From: Mastigias papua
Lineage: Eukaryota; Cnidaria; Scyphozoa; Rhizostomeae; Mastigiidae
Length of the DNA stretch: 64,000 nt
NCBI GenBank assembly: GCA_964019165.1
Contig: OZ025282.1
Span: 5,699,131-5,763,130 of the forward strand
Direction of reading: 5' to 3'
Every line of letters begins with the position of its first letter. The stretch's first letter is position 1. The translations under genes and the position numbers were made by a program. Below the pieces are notes generated by a model. That model ran no database searches, had not been told where the DNA came from, and saw only the letters and a list, made by a program, of their open reading frames with translations. Positions 1 to 12,800 of the stretch are shown one piece after another.

Positions 1-2344
1 ATGATGATACTGAATTTGACTGGAGCCACAAAACAATTGTAAGTGCACAGTTTCATATTTTCTTGTGTTTGTGCATGCTTTCCGAGTTGTTTTTCATCCA
101 TCTTTCTTTTTCGATATTTTACACCAATCTATTTCTTTGCTTATACTTACTTTTTCTTAGTTTGCATATTGTAGTTTCTCTTGGTCATATTTCAGCCTCA
201 GCCTGTTAGCTCAACATCTACAACAGAAGTTGCATCAAACAGACCTGTAGCTCCTCATTCATCATCAAAAGTATGTCCGTCTTCGTGCTGATGTGATAAA
301 TCGAATCTTTGTTTTATACAAATAGAGTTCCTCTCTTTTGACGAATCTATCACATTATTTTTGTTCCCATTCACAGGAATAGTAATATTTTGTCCACCTG
401 TATGCAGAATTAGCTACTTTTTATCGCATTCAGTGTGCTCTGTGTTGTTTGTTGACGAAGTTGAAAATGCTCGTGTGAATGATACGTGTACAATACACGC
501 ACCAAAGATCTTCGAGATATTCTTTATAATCGTTTCTTTTTGACGCCATCTTTGTGTTGTTAAATGCATTGTAAAACTCATATGCCGAGGACCACTAGCG
601 TTCCAAATTGCCTGAAGTACTAAATTTGTGCTTTACCTCTAGTCATGATACATCATCTGTGATATTCTAACTTACGCTAACATTTGGACATCTCGTTCTT
701 CGATATCTGATGATTATGTTGCTATACCAAGTATGCGCCTTAGAAGCTTTGACTTGGTCTTTACGGGCAAGGCCATTTTGTATTGATTCAGTTTAATATC
801 ATGCGCATTCAATGTTAAGACAACTTGTAGATAATATTTATAGTGACTTGATTAACATCCTTGTCTTTACATGTTAGCTATAGTATAATTTATTAAGCTG
901 TCTTCTGTCAAAGCAGTCGAGAGGACATTTTTTATAGCATTCAGCTTCAACTTTCATTTAGTATTGCTACCTTCATTTCATTTTTTTTATATACTCACAA
1001 TTCTTACACAATACATAATAAAACTGCAACAGCGATAACTCAGGGAGTACGCTGTACCATATCAACCCTGCAGCCTACACATATAGGGGATCATTGACCC
1101 ACTACGCAACGCCTCCAGAGAGGAGGGAGGGTTTCTTGATTACTGTTTGATTTCATCATTTCATTTCTTAAACTTTTCGTGTTTTTGATAAAGTCTTTCC
1201 ATTTGTCAAAGGGAACTGGTGATGCTTGGCAGAGTTCTAAGCCCACGTATGATAGTCGTTATATGCGGCCCGGTATGGCTGGGTCAGTCCAGGTTGTTAG
1301 CTCTACAAATGGTGAACTTGGTCCAGGAAATGACGACACTCACCTTGTTGACAGAAGAACTGGTGTGCCTTTGAATTCACAGCCTGAAGTTGAAATTGTC
1401 GATGAAACTAAGTATGAAAATCTCTTACTTCACTTATGTTTCAAGTCCCAAGCTTGGGACACCCCTTCAGTTTCCTACGTTGTTGCCATTTCTTGTAAGG
1501 TAAACAAATAGAGTACTCTTGTCAGCATGTAGGAGCCGTTTACGTTAATTACACATATTTTTATCAGAAAAAAGTTTATAAGAAAATGAGACTCAAAAAG
1601 CCAAAATCTTAAGAAAATGTTAAGAAGATGTTAAGAAAATCACGAGGTTCAAGTTCCACAATTCACCGTTTTTCCGTTCCATAATTCGATATTAGCTCAT
1701 TCTTTGCAAGCTAATTTACTAAGATTGAAACTTTTCCTTGATAATCTTGGTTAACAAAGATCAAACTTTTGTATAACAAATAATGGTACCCTCCTTTAGC
1801 GAGTTTACTCCAGTAAAAATTAAGAAAATCTTAAGAAAACCTCAGCCTCAATTTCATAAAAAGTTACGAGGCTCAGACGAAAAAGTGATTTTCTTATAAC
1901 AAAATCGTGTATGCCAATATCTTGTGTCTTATGAAGAGTTATTACTGGATCAGATCTTTATGCACACATTTTTTCACGTAGATAAAGGTAATAGGATGTA
2001 GGAAAAGTTGTGAAATGACGCTGCAAGGAATTGAGTGGCTCGAGTGGGACTCAAACTCGTTAGCCTCGACTCTGTACCTCAAGCCCTTCAAACCTTAGTA
2101 GCAGTAGTGTATAGTGTACTGGATGTGCATAGTCGAGGCTCGCGAGTTCCAATCCCACTCTGGTCACTCATTTTTTCACAGTTTCATTCCACAACATTTT
2201 GCTACATGCCGGTGAAGATTTTAATCATGCGTAAAATGCATAATACTTGTTTAAAAATGATTGAATAAGTATTTTCTGTTTAGGTGTTGCTGTTTTTTCA
2301 AGAGGAAAAAGAAGAAACCAGCAGCTAGTCGAAGAAAGAAGTAA
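1..2344 (+). CDS. CSNK1G: casein kinase I gamma, 3' end (partial)
   Basis: Last four exons of a membrane-anchored Ser/Thr kinase of the CK1 gamma group, which phosphorylates LRP6 in Wnt signalling. Exons: 1-38 (5' end outside the window), 196-270, 1212-1411, 2284-2344; all junctions are GT-AG and the frame stays closed to TAA at 2342. The first piece (DDTEFDW) matches the YDW stretch just after the kinase domain. The third carries QVVSSTNGEL, a signature of the CK1 gamma tail. The last exon gives KCCCFFKRKKKKPAASRRKK after VEIVDET, i.e. the triple-cysteine palmitoylation site and basic tail that fix CK1 gamma to the plasma membrane. The kinase domain lies upstream of the window. An AATAAA occurs near 3306. 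Identification rests on recalled family sequence; paralogue (G1/G2/G3) cannot be decided and invertebrates usually have one gene. Confidence 0.9.
1560..1935. repeat. intronic copy of a dispersed 'TTAAGAAA...GAGGCT' repeat
   Basis: Within the last CSNK1G intron. It holds several TTAAGAAAAT blocks, the words ACGAGGTTCA and ACGAGGCTCA, and ends in AAAATCGTGTATGCC. Similar words recur near 8400-8530, 22200-22390 and 34255-34580 (for example AAAATCATGTATACC at 8491), all in introns. I see word similarity, not a full alignment; no terminal repeats were recognised. Confidence 0.35.
2005..2215. repeat. inverted repeat with tRNA-like B box
   Basis: Left arm about 2015-2070 (GAGTGGGACT...AACTCG...AGCCTCGACT) is the reverse complement, with mismatches, of the right arm about 2131-2195 (AGTCGAGGCTCGCGAGTT...CCCACTC...TCACTC). 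The right arm contains GTTCCAATCCC, close to the pol III B box, as found in tRNA-derived SINEs. The likely origin is two SINE fragments in opposite orientation, or one hairpin-forming element, inside the last CSNK1G intron. Confidence 0.45.
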
Positions 2345-5300
2345 TTTGGCCTGGACTGATTCTTGCGCATATTCTATTCTTACATGGGTAACATCTGAAA
2401 AAAAACCTTTGATAATTCTCCTGGTGCCACAGAGATGATGCCAAATAGTTGTATTTGCTCAAAGCGATCGCTATTCGGGGGGTATCATGATGGTGGCCCG
2501 TTTTGAAGCAAGTTACGTCCAACCTCTGGTAAATTCTTTTTCAATTTTTCAATTTCTGGGTATCGTAGTAAATTTGACTGTGAATGATCTGATTCTGTTA
2601 TTGAAATTAGAAGTAAATGGTACTTTTACTGGAACTCGGTTACCTCTTTTCATGAGTTATTTAATTTTCCTCGTCTTTGTAGCTTAGAACAAGTATAGGA
2701 ACCTGTAAGGCAGTTGGGTTGCTGCAATTCCCTTTCGTGTAATGAGATCTTTTGCCCATCAGATCAGCTGTGCTAACAGCTCACTCCTTAATCGCACAGG
2801 TAATCTTATTATTTTACACCGTTGTTTGTCCTTCGAGTCTTCCCGTTTTTAATCGGAATCCACCCCATATTTTCAACCTACTAAACCTTCATGGCCCCTT
2901 AACAACCTAGAATCTTCTTCAAATTTTGTTGGATGTCACATACCTGCTTATTCTTTCCTTTTATCCATGTGCTCATTAAGTTGTCATTTTGAACTTCTTT
3001 AGTCGAAAATTATTCCGCACGTAATTCATGGACGAGTTATTTTGCTACTGCCACCGAAGGAAAGAAATCACAAACTCTAGAGTTTGGACTCATTTGTGGT
3101 TCCTTGCCCGTTTTTAGCAAACGGTTATAGATGCTTCCAAGACTTTCGAGGTCTTAGATATTATTGTTCTAGTATTGCTACTGTAAGCCTGGTTCTCCTT
3201 CAGTTGGTTTGGTTACCCAAAATGTTACATTGAATGGATCTCAATTGCATCTCATACCATTTATCAGAGCATATTACCGTCCTTGATTGCCTTGAGATCG
3301 TAAGCAATAAAGACTTAAAGATGTTCCTATAGGTTATATTTAAGTTGGGCAGAGCTCAATTTGGTAGTGCAACATAGAGTGATCTATACTGTTTTAATGA
3401 TTTCTGTAGCTATTTATCCCTCTATACACAAGCATAGCCGTCAAATGTTTGAGACATCTTATCAGGTCTGTTTTCTCCCAACCTGGCTGACCAATGAGCA
3501 TCAGAATGGCCTAAATGTAACTGTGGAGTGCATGTGTGGGGAGAATCCTGCATGATGATTGGTCGTTGAGGTTAGGAGAAAATAGATCTGATCAACCTCT
3601 TAACCATTTGGCGGCTATGCTCTATACCCTGAGATAGAAACTCCAGAACTATTACTTTTACTTTACCTGTGATGTCCAGATTTGCTCGAATTTTTAACCA
3701 CGGTTTGCCATGGTTGAATACGCAATACGCCAAAGTTTGTTGCAGTGCAACGGTATGTTTGGTAAACTGAGTTTGGCCCACTTTTGCCAGCTTTCGATTC
3801 ACTGGCCTTCATTGGGTTCAAAGAATACATCAGGTACTTGGAGACACGAGCTGTCTTTTGAATATTTTCGTATCAATTGCGTATTGGTTGTTTGCGAATT
3901 GCGTAGCTAACGCGTCAACGCAGGACGCCTATAGGCTATGCAATTTCTATGCGTAGTTTGTTTTTATGGGTATTATATTTTAAGTAATTAGTAATTGCTG
4001 TTGTTGGCATTACGATTCCTCGTTTTCGTAAAAGAAGTGTATTTGCTCAATGAATAAGATTTGTCAGTATTAGGACATTACTGTAAAGATATATGTGCCG
4101 CAACAGTTCTTATCTTTATTAGTTACTTGTAAAAAAGGTAGTCATTAGTCTTTGATTTGTGTTTCCTAGAAATATTATCGACAAGGTCCCAAGAAATTGA
4201 TCAATAATCGAGTCTTGTTTAAGCGTAATGTTTCTTCGCAGTTTGAAGCTGTTGTGCATTTTATCGGATATCAATTTTATTGTTTAGTTCCATTCATACC
4301 CTTTCCTTTGCGTTTGTTATTCTATTGCATCCTCTGTATTTTCAATATCATTTCCTATTCCATTTGCATTACTCTGCATCATCAGCTTTTTTCCATCTCA
4401 TAACCAGGAGCATGTACGGGTGTTGCAGGGTCCTGGGGGCATTTTGGTAAAGTTGCCGGATCGGCAAATATAGGATCCGAGGAGGGCGTTAGGACAAAGT
4501 TGCAATTGTTGAAAAATGTACCCTCAAAGCATTAACATGTGCCCTTTACCTGGAAACAAAATAATAGCGAGACGTAGCACAATTTTCTGTGAGTGTCCCT
4601 CTTCAATTTTAGCTAAACAATTGAAGCTTCCTTACACTCTTTGATATGGTACCCTTATCCCCCTTGCCTTCTTCTGTTTGCAAGAAGTATATTAGTTTTG
4701 TACGTAATTTTGTACGTTTGGAGATTGCTCTCGCAGTTTAGAGTGTGGCATAAGTGCCCTTCAGGTCCTGTCCCCTTCACCTTCCTATTACCTTCATGCC
4801 TCTCTGTATCGTGCCCTTATTGAGCTTCTTTTCAGCCATCTTTTCATACTTACTTCCGTTAATATAATCGCCTTTCATAAAATCGTTCATTGTAGATCAA
4901 GTGAACTCATTTAAGATCAGGTGCTGATTTCGTTTCAAAAACAGCGTAATAGGCTGTTAGGTGCTTGCATTGGTAAATAGAAGAATGACAAAGAATGTAA
5001 ATGGATTTTTTAGAAATTACCCTAGTCAAAACAAGCTAATGTTATCCCTCCAGCTGCTTTGGACTATTCATGTATGGCTGAAGTAAGCCAGGAAATGATG
5101 GAAATCAGTAGTTAAGAGAAAATGCTGTTCGGAACAAGAAGAGTAAGCAGATGAAAGGAAAGAAATTTACTAGAATTGTTGGGTTCCAGATATGTGGCAG
5201 ATTCAAGTTAACAGTTTTGCAGAAAAGTCATCACAATATTTCCAGATACTTTGCTTTTAGGTTAAGAAGGCTAGAGTTGGAAATATCATACTTTTGAATT

Positions 5301-6870
5301 GTTTGCACAAAGTGGTCTTCATATGTAGTACCACGGAATCAAAAGGTAATGATAAATTTGACAGTGAGGCTAATGAGCATGAAACGGAGGCTAATGGTAA
5401 CAACGTCAGGATTCTCAGGCGTTTGAACATTTTCTACATTTTTACTACTTTAGATATATTACAGCTGACATCAAAAGTTTTCAAACTTTGTATGTTAGGT
5501 TTTTTATCACAACGTTTGAATTGTTTAGCATAAAATGGCGCTTTAAATAATGGGAAAAGCAGTCAGCTTTTCTTCCCTTCAATAGCATCCCGAAACTAGA
5601 GAACATACTTATTTGTGGGTTAGGTGTGCAATTCCTTTTAGTGAATACTCAGTCGGTGACCACACCCTTTGACTTTGCTCCCCCCCTCTTAGTTGAGTTC
5701 ATTGTTATACCCCTGTAGTTGCCAAAATGGCCAAGTAATATCTCGCTATTTGTTTACTTGCATCAATGTAAAACTTCTTAGGTCAGGGGAAAAGATTGGT
5801 TTTCCAGAAAAAGTCAGGGGAGAGATAAAGGCTTTCAAGAAAAAGTCGGGAAAAATTTGTACTTTTTTAGCAAAAGTCAGTTAAATGCAGTTAAAATATT
5901 TACAGTACACTACGGACAATAAACGTTACAATACGGTAGTGCAGGGAGCATGGAAATACTTTGCAAATTACTATTCCAATCGGGAAAGCCATATGTTGGG
6001 TTCGGTAACACAGCTCCAAAAGAGTAAGCAAAACAGAAAGCTCGGAAAACTTGATTATCCAAGGGTAAGCACCACCCATTACTTTGTTGAAGCTGTGGCA
6101 AGTTGTATTCGTGTAAAAACATTTCATAAAAGCTATTGACGTTTCTCACACGCATGTCAATACTTTTAATTTTGTTTCTAGATTGGGGTGTCTCTAAACT
6201 AAGAAAGGGCGCTTTCTAGAATCTAAAGGTGGTAGTTCGAGAAGTTTCCTTAGGGCTTCGCTCCCAGATCCCTTACTTCCATCGCGCCCCCTCTCCCCCC
6301 CCCCCCCCATCACATTTCCAGAGCAGCTGGCTTCTTCACTGTTTATGCCGTTCAAAAGCTGTATAGCTCTCCTTGTGTCTTTCATGCAAGGCGCTCAAGC
6401 TTTGAAAGGTTTTCATTGTTTACAAGGAATCTTTGACATTCAAAGAGAGGGTGGGATCGATATTGGAATGCATTCCACAATCAATAAGTTACTGGATAAA
6501 TAAGGTGACCATGAAGACCTGCTCTTGACATACGATACTACCATTATTTCCTCAAAACTATGCCTTGCTACAGCAAAAAGGTGTCCCTATTGTCGTAGTG
6601 AATATATTCATACATGAAGTGGTACATGATGCGGTTTTACTTCTCAAATGAGTCTCTACCCTAGTCGCATACCTTTTGTTTAATCCTATCCTTCCTTTTA
6701 TTGTTTGACGTTCGATCTTTTGTTATGCTACTACCATATATGGCATGAATCGGCTTTGTGATCAGAGGAGTGTCGGGCTGTACGAAAGGGTGTTCACTTC
6801 TCCTCTTGCACACTAGCAAACAGTTGGTAGATAATCAAAGCTCTTAGCGGCAGCAGAAATCCAGGTCAAA
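2345..6870. other. intergenic region between CSNK1G and TPM
   Basis: About 4.5 kb holding the CSNK1G 3' UTR at its left end and presumably the tropomyosin promoter and any 5' UTR exon at its right end. Short open frames here (largest about 84 codons near 5885-6139) have no recognisable domain and no supporting splice structure. A poly-C run of about a dozen bases lies near 6296. No RNA gene or clear transposon was recognised. Confidence 0.5.
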
Positions 6871-9800
6871 ATGGAACAAATTAAGAAGAAGATGGCCCAG
6901 TTGAAGAGAACTCAGGAAGAAGCCGAAGATAGAGCCAAAAAGGCCGAAGATGAGCTTGCTGCGACAAATGCAAAAGCCCAGCAAGTGAGTTTGTGTTAGG
7001 CCATCATTCTTTAACACAGCTGATATATAGTCTGTTCTCTCGTTTAGCACTTTCATATGAATGACGAGCTGTTTACTGATTGGGGTTTACTGATTATCAG
7101 TTCAAAATATCACAGTCCCTTTTTATGGTGAAAATCATTATATTTGATTGAGTCTAACTTGAAATAAACGAACGTGGGCCAAGTGGCCTAAAGGAATTTC
7201 CTTTTTCATGAACTGTCTACTGCCTGTTTCTATTGTGCGCATTTTCCATAACTTAATGTAAGTAAATTCTGTTCCAACATGGAAACATATGAGCGGTTAA
7301 GCGCCCATAATGATTTGAAGTGGTATATATAAAACAGCGGCAAGGTAGATCTCGAACAAGCATTTCTGGGCTTCCAGAGTAATCACGTAAGGCATATCGC
7401 TGGAGTTGTTTGCTGCTACAAAATTTTCACGACTATACTATCTTTTTAGTATCATTGATAATCTCCAACCATCACGTTATCTGTGAGTTTATGGCGTTTC
7501 AGTGAAGTCGAACCATATGATAAACAACACTGTCTTTGTCATATAGTTATATGGAATTTATTTCGCTACTCTCAGGTTGCTCGCTCTCGTTTGCTTTTAG
7601 ATAATGCTTCATCTAGTTGCAAGCAAAGCTAGCTTTTAGCCAGGACTTGTCATTTGGCTAGCCTTAAAATCACTTCTTCTACGTTTTTTAAGAAACAAGT
7701 GTGCAAGGATTTTCATATACGCACACCACTAGCAACATTAGATAAGCCGTTTTTATGAAGATCGCCTGTGTGGACCGGAAATTGATATAATGTAAGCCCA
7801 TTTTTGACGTCTGGAGGACCAAATTAACTAGAACAAGCTTGTCATACTTTCCAAGCTGGCAGTTAATTGTATGGCCTATCATGGTTGCAGTAAATATTTG
7901 CTGCTACTGTAGTAGGATTCTGATGCTGCTTCAATTTGATGATTTATCCTTCACACCCTGTTACTATTTGAGAAAGTCAATGAAACCATCTAGGAGAGAA
8001 ATTTACCTCCACGTAGCAAAATATTTTTGTTCAGTTTTTGCTTCAGATGTTGAAAGGCAGTATTCTGTAGAAATGAAACAATAACTGTGACATAATGGGC
8101 AATGGTCAAATCTGTCTTGCTTTCATGTACTAGCTGCATTGTAATTGCACTATAGACATTTTATATAAGAAACCTGACCAAAAGCCTAGTAGTAAATCTT
8201 AAAATTTTTAGCCACATTTCAGTTTAAAAGTTCCTTAAGTCAATGTAAAAAGTGCAGAGATAAGAAAAGCAAAGTGGAAGACATTGTCTTTGTAGTGCCC
8301 ATAAGGCTTAGCATGTGAAACATACTTTAGTGGAAACTTGTTAAATTCATGGAGGAAAAGGGGTTCCAAAACTGAAAGATTGCACAAAGAGTGCTAAAGT
8401 TTCTTAGCTCTTTCCTAGTAGTTCTAGGATTGTCTGAAATTTTAGGGTGTCCAGTACTAGGTTTCTTATAAACCTGTTTCTTATGAGAAAATCATGTATA
8501 CCATCATTGTGCAAGAAGTGGTCTCTTGAAACTTTGATATGGATGGTTTGCAATGTATAACTTAACTTAATGGCATTTAATCTAAATATATTTTGCTCAC
8601 ACATGCTCAGCTAACTCCTGTTTTTATTGATGGTGGTAAAGCACCCTGATATTTTTGTTTTGCTCTTTTATCTTATCCTAGAGTTCCTGCTGAACGCATA
8701 ATTTTATGTTAATGCAATAGAATCAAACACTTCATGATTTCCTATTTTAGACAAAGTTTGCCAATTGTACTTATTGTAGGTACAAAATCATTTAATTGTT
8801 TCTTATCATCCCCCAAAGAATAGCAACTTAGCTATTTCAAAATCAATGCAATATTTTCATTGTACTTTTTGTCATAGAAAATTATCATATGACTGCTCTG
8901 ACAAGATATATTGTTGCTAATTTCCAGGCAGAAGATGATGTTGCAAAATTACTCCAGGAAATAGAGAAACTAGAAGAAGAACTTGATTCAACTGAATCAA
9001 AGCTATCTTCAACTTTACAAAAACTGGCTGAAGCTGAGAAGCAGGCTGATGAAAGTGAGAGGTACAACAATATTTTGTTTTATATTTGAGTGAGAAAACT
9101 GTTATGCCAAGTGACAAAGCAATCTATGGCAAGTATAGTTTGGCTATAAGAGGTAGATTTTTTCTGATGCTGATAAATAGCTATGCATAAGTTATTTCAA
9201 AGGCCTTTCAAATATTTGATATCTGCAGTGAATCTATTTTTATGGCTAACATATAGATATGAAAGGAAGCTAGGAAGCAATCTGTTTTTTGTTTTTGTTG
9301 GTCTTTTGTCATTTAAGTTTTGCTTGTTGTATTGCTGTCTATTTGTTTTATTAAATAATGTCTATATATGTTAGTAAATTATTGTATTGTTGTGTATGTA
9401 TATTATTGTTTTATTTATCATAAGTTAGATAGTGTATTTGTCTTGAAATGCATTTAGATATATTTGTCAATGACACTATACTGAACTGTGTTTATTGCTA
9501 TGGAAAAGGAAAATTATTCTAATTCAGACTTATTTATACTTCATTGCTGTCAACTATGAATGACATCAAACATATGATGACATTAATTCTGTTTCTGGTC
9601 ATATTTTTAAAGGGCAAGGAAAGTCTTAGAGAACCGAGGAATCACCGATGATGAAAGAGTAAGTTGTTCATTGATTTTATAGTAGGATAGGTGAATTTGA
9701 AAATGGTCATTCCTTGAAAGAAAGTCTCCATATTTACTCATGTATATCACCTCTGTGCAAGGAGATTACCATTATGAATACAGCTGATTTAATCTCTGAA

Positions 9801-12800
9801 ATAAAATATGTTTTTGTCATTAGATTGTTCATATTGGCTGGCAAAGATATCACTTGCTTTTGTTGACATTATAAAAGGTTGCATTTAATGTTAGCATTTT
9901 AATTTTGAAATATCTGTTTGAATATTCAGCATGATATTATTATTCTTTTTGTAGTTAAAGAGACTTGAAACTGAACTTGATGAACTCCTTGCAAAAAATG
10001 AACAAGTTGAAGCAGAATATGAGGAGGTCAGTATTTACTTAAAAACTGTGCTTAAAATTATGTTTACTGCCCTTCTACTTGGAATTATGGAAGTATCTGG
10101 ATTGTTTGGCAATATAACTTTTAGTATTTATTGAGAATGAGTGCTTATTAATCATTTTTGTCATAGACTTGCAATGAAATCAATGACTTGGAGCAGACTC
10201 TTGATGATGCTGAGAACAGAAGTGAGGAATATGAAGCGTGAGCAAAACATTTTTATTCATTTCTTATCATCTAGAGAGTTTAATCATTTTGGGGTAAATA
10301 AACATGTTTGATTCTCATGAAAGATGATTGCAAGGTGGGGTTTCTCTGGGAATTTAAATCACCCCATGACTGCCAGCTTTTGTTATGTTTTCTTAAGCCT
10401 GGTGGCTATTTTAATGAATATTGATGCCAGATACTTGAGAAATTGTTTACTTTTCATTATTTTGAATTATTGATGGCATCTCTCTCTATGACCCCAGATG
10501 TTTTATTAGGAATTCGATCAGTCCATATCAGTATAGGTGGGATTATCAGATGCAAATAGTGAACTCAATAACATAAAAAATCACAGTTTTATTCCATTGT
10601 TTATGCCTTCTTCACATGCAGTTTAAATCTCATATTGTCTGGGCAGTTCCCTAATGGCCACCCTCTTATGTAAAATCTAGCAATGCAAAAGATAAAAATG
10701 TTTCCACAATAGCAATAAGAGATTGATATCTTGGCTAATTAGGGATGAAAATGGAACTCTTGATAAATCAAATGAAGTAACTTCTGAGTTTGTGATAGAT
10801 TACACTAGAGTGGATAACATATGTTGTTTTGCACTTCATTTTACTTTCTTCAATGAAGTGAAGTAGCAACAAAGAGTGTACAGTTCCCTTTACTACTAGA
10901 AGGTTTACAACAGGAATTCATATTAAAGTAAACAGAAATATAGCAGCATTACCTGACATAGTATATGTTGTGCGTAAGGAGTTACTGTAAGATAACAGAT
11001 TTTGTCTTGTAGGCGTGTTAAGGAGCTTGAGGCAGAAGTCATGCTAGTTGGCAACAACTTGAGGAGCTTGGAGATCAGTGAAGGCAAAGCATCAGAAAGG
11101 GAGGACACATACCAAGTAAAACTTAATGAGCTCAGTGAAAAATTCCAACAGGTAATTATTTCTGGAAGTTCAGGCTTTCGTGGGAAGGGCGTGGGATCGC
11201 ATGCGCACACCTCGGTGCAAGCCTGCAACTTCCTAGGTGTGTAGAATGTTACCTTTATTGCCTTGAAGTGGCAAGTTGTTGATGCTGGTTCCTGGGGTTT
11301 TAATTCAATTATTCATTTTTTACTTTTTTGCCGCTTTTAGAGGAGGTGACACCTCGTCATCATTACTCCATTTTCATTTTCATTCGTGTTTACAACAGCC
11401 TATTTTCAAACAACAAACAAAGCCAAACACGGAGCTAAAGATGCCCGTATTTGTCCAAAAACGGAGTATAGTGGGAACAGGGCATGAGTCATTTCAATAC
11501 TTATGATATGCTTAGCACCTTATTGCATTAAATAAATAGTTATTAATGACGGCTTTTATCCGCCATGTTTGGAAATGACTGGGGTCTGTTGTTGAGTGGG
11601 TGATCGATGTCCTTGTATATATGGGACATTGCTTTCGAGCTGTATGTACACGCGGACACGGGGGCATGGATGCTTTTAGGCGCTTTAAGTATTAATTTCT
11701 ATTAATTTTATTCTGTTAATTTCCATTTTGTACTAAGTTCTGATTATATCATATCTAGTTAACCATGGAGCATAATTGAATTTTTTTCTCCTGTTTGTTA
11801 AAACGTTAAAAAGGGAGAAACATTTAGTGTAGTGAAAATGCTTTTTCGTCTAATACTCAGAAAGTACATATCAGACTATAAAACATTGGACAACAGCCGA
11901 AAAGTGGACAGAAATATATAGCCAGATGCAGATGAATTCAAATAACAGAAGAAGTACTGATTTCAATTGACCATGTGGTTTGGCAGTGGGCATCCACTTG
12001 CCAAAAGACTATTCTTCTATTTTTGTCTTAAATGATTTATCGCTCGTAACCTAGACTGATGCCCAAGCTGAGATGTTGGAGAATCGTGTGAAAGAGCTTG
12101 AGAACCAATTGCAGGACCTTGAAGGTAAACATTTGTTTGTTCTTTAATGTTAAAATCACTCCTGTGCTAGCCAGCAATAAGATTGCATACCATCAATATG
12201 TGTATTTAACTAGTTTGTTAAAGATGCTGTGGTGTGCAGCTTACTGCTTACTGGTTGCTTGATTTTTTCCTCTACTGCTTGATTTCATGAACCTTCCTTT
12301 CAGTCGTTAATAGCTTATTTGTTGTCATGTGGTAGGCTATTCAGTAATTTCACGTTAGTTTAGGTGTACGCCTCTTTTTTAACATTATTGTTTCATAATG
12401 AATTAGGATGTTTTTGACATTATTAAATCAATGAATTGTCGTGGACATTTTCATGACCCTCTCTTTAACCCATGTTATGACGTATTGTCTGTAGATGACC
12501 TGCAGAAGGAGAGAGATGCCTACGAAAAAGTTAAACAAGACTACGACTCAACGATAGCAGAACTGGCTGAAATGTAAAGTAGAAAACAAAAACCTGGTTA
12601 AATTAGTTCAATAAAGTGCACTTAAATTTGATAAACAGTTTCGCAAGTAGAAGATTCTATTTTTTGTTGTTGTAAAGATTCAACTACTAACCCCTATCTC
12701 AATGTCATACTTGTATATAACGTTGTCATGACTGTAAGCGCATTAATTGACTGCACTCATGTTTTCTACTAATTAATCTTCAACTACTGCCATTTTAAAA

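Noticed and set aside
7839..8084. Possible tropomyosin exon 2 in the first intron
   Set aside because: The longest frame there is hydrophobic and not coiled coil; no 126-nt exon with matching phase.
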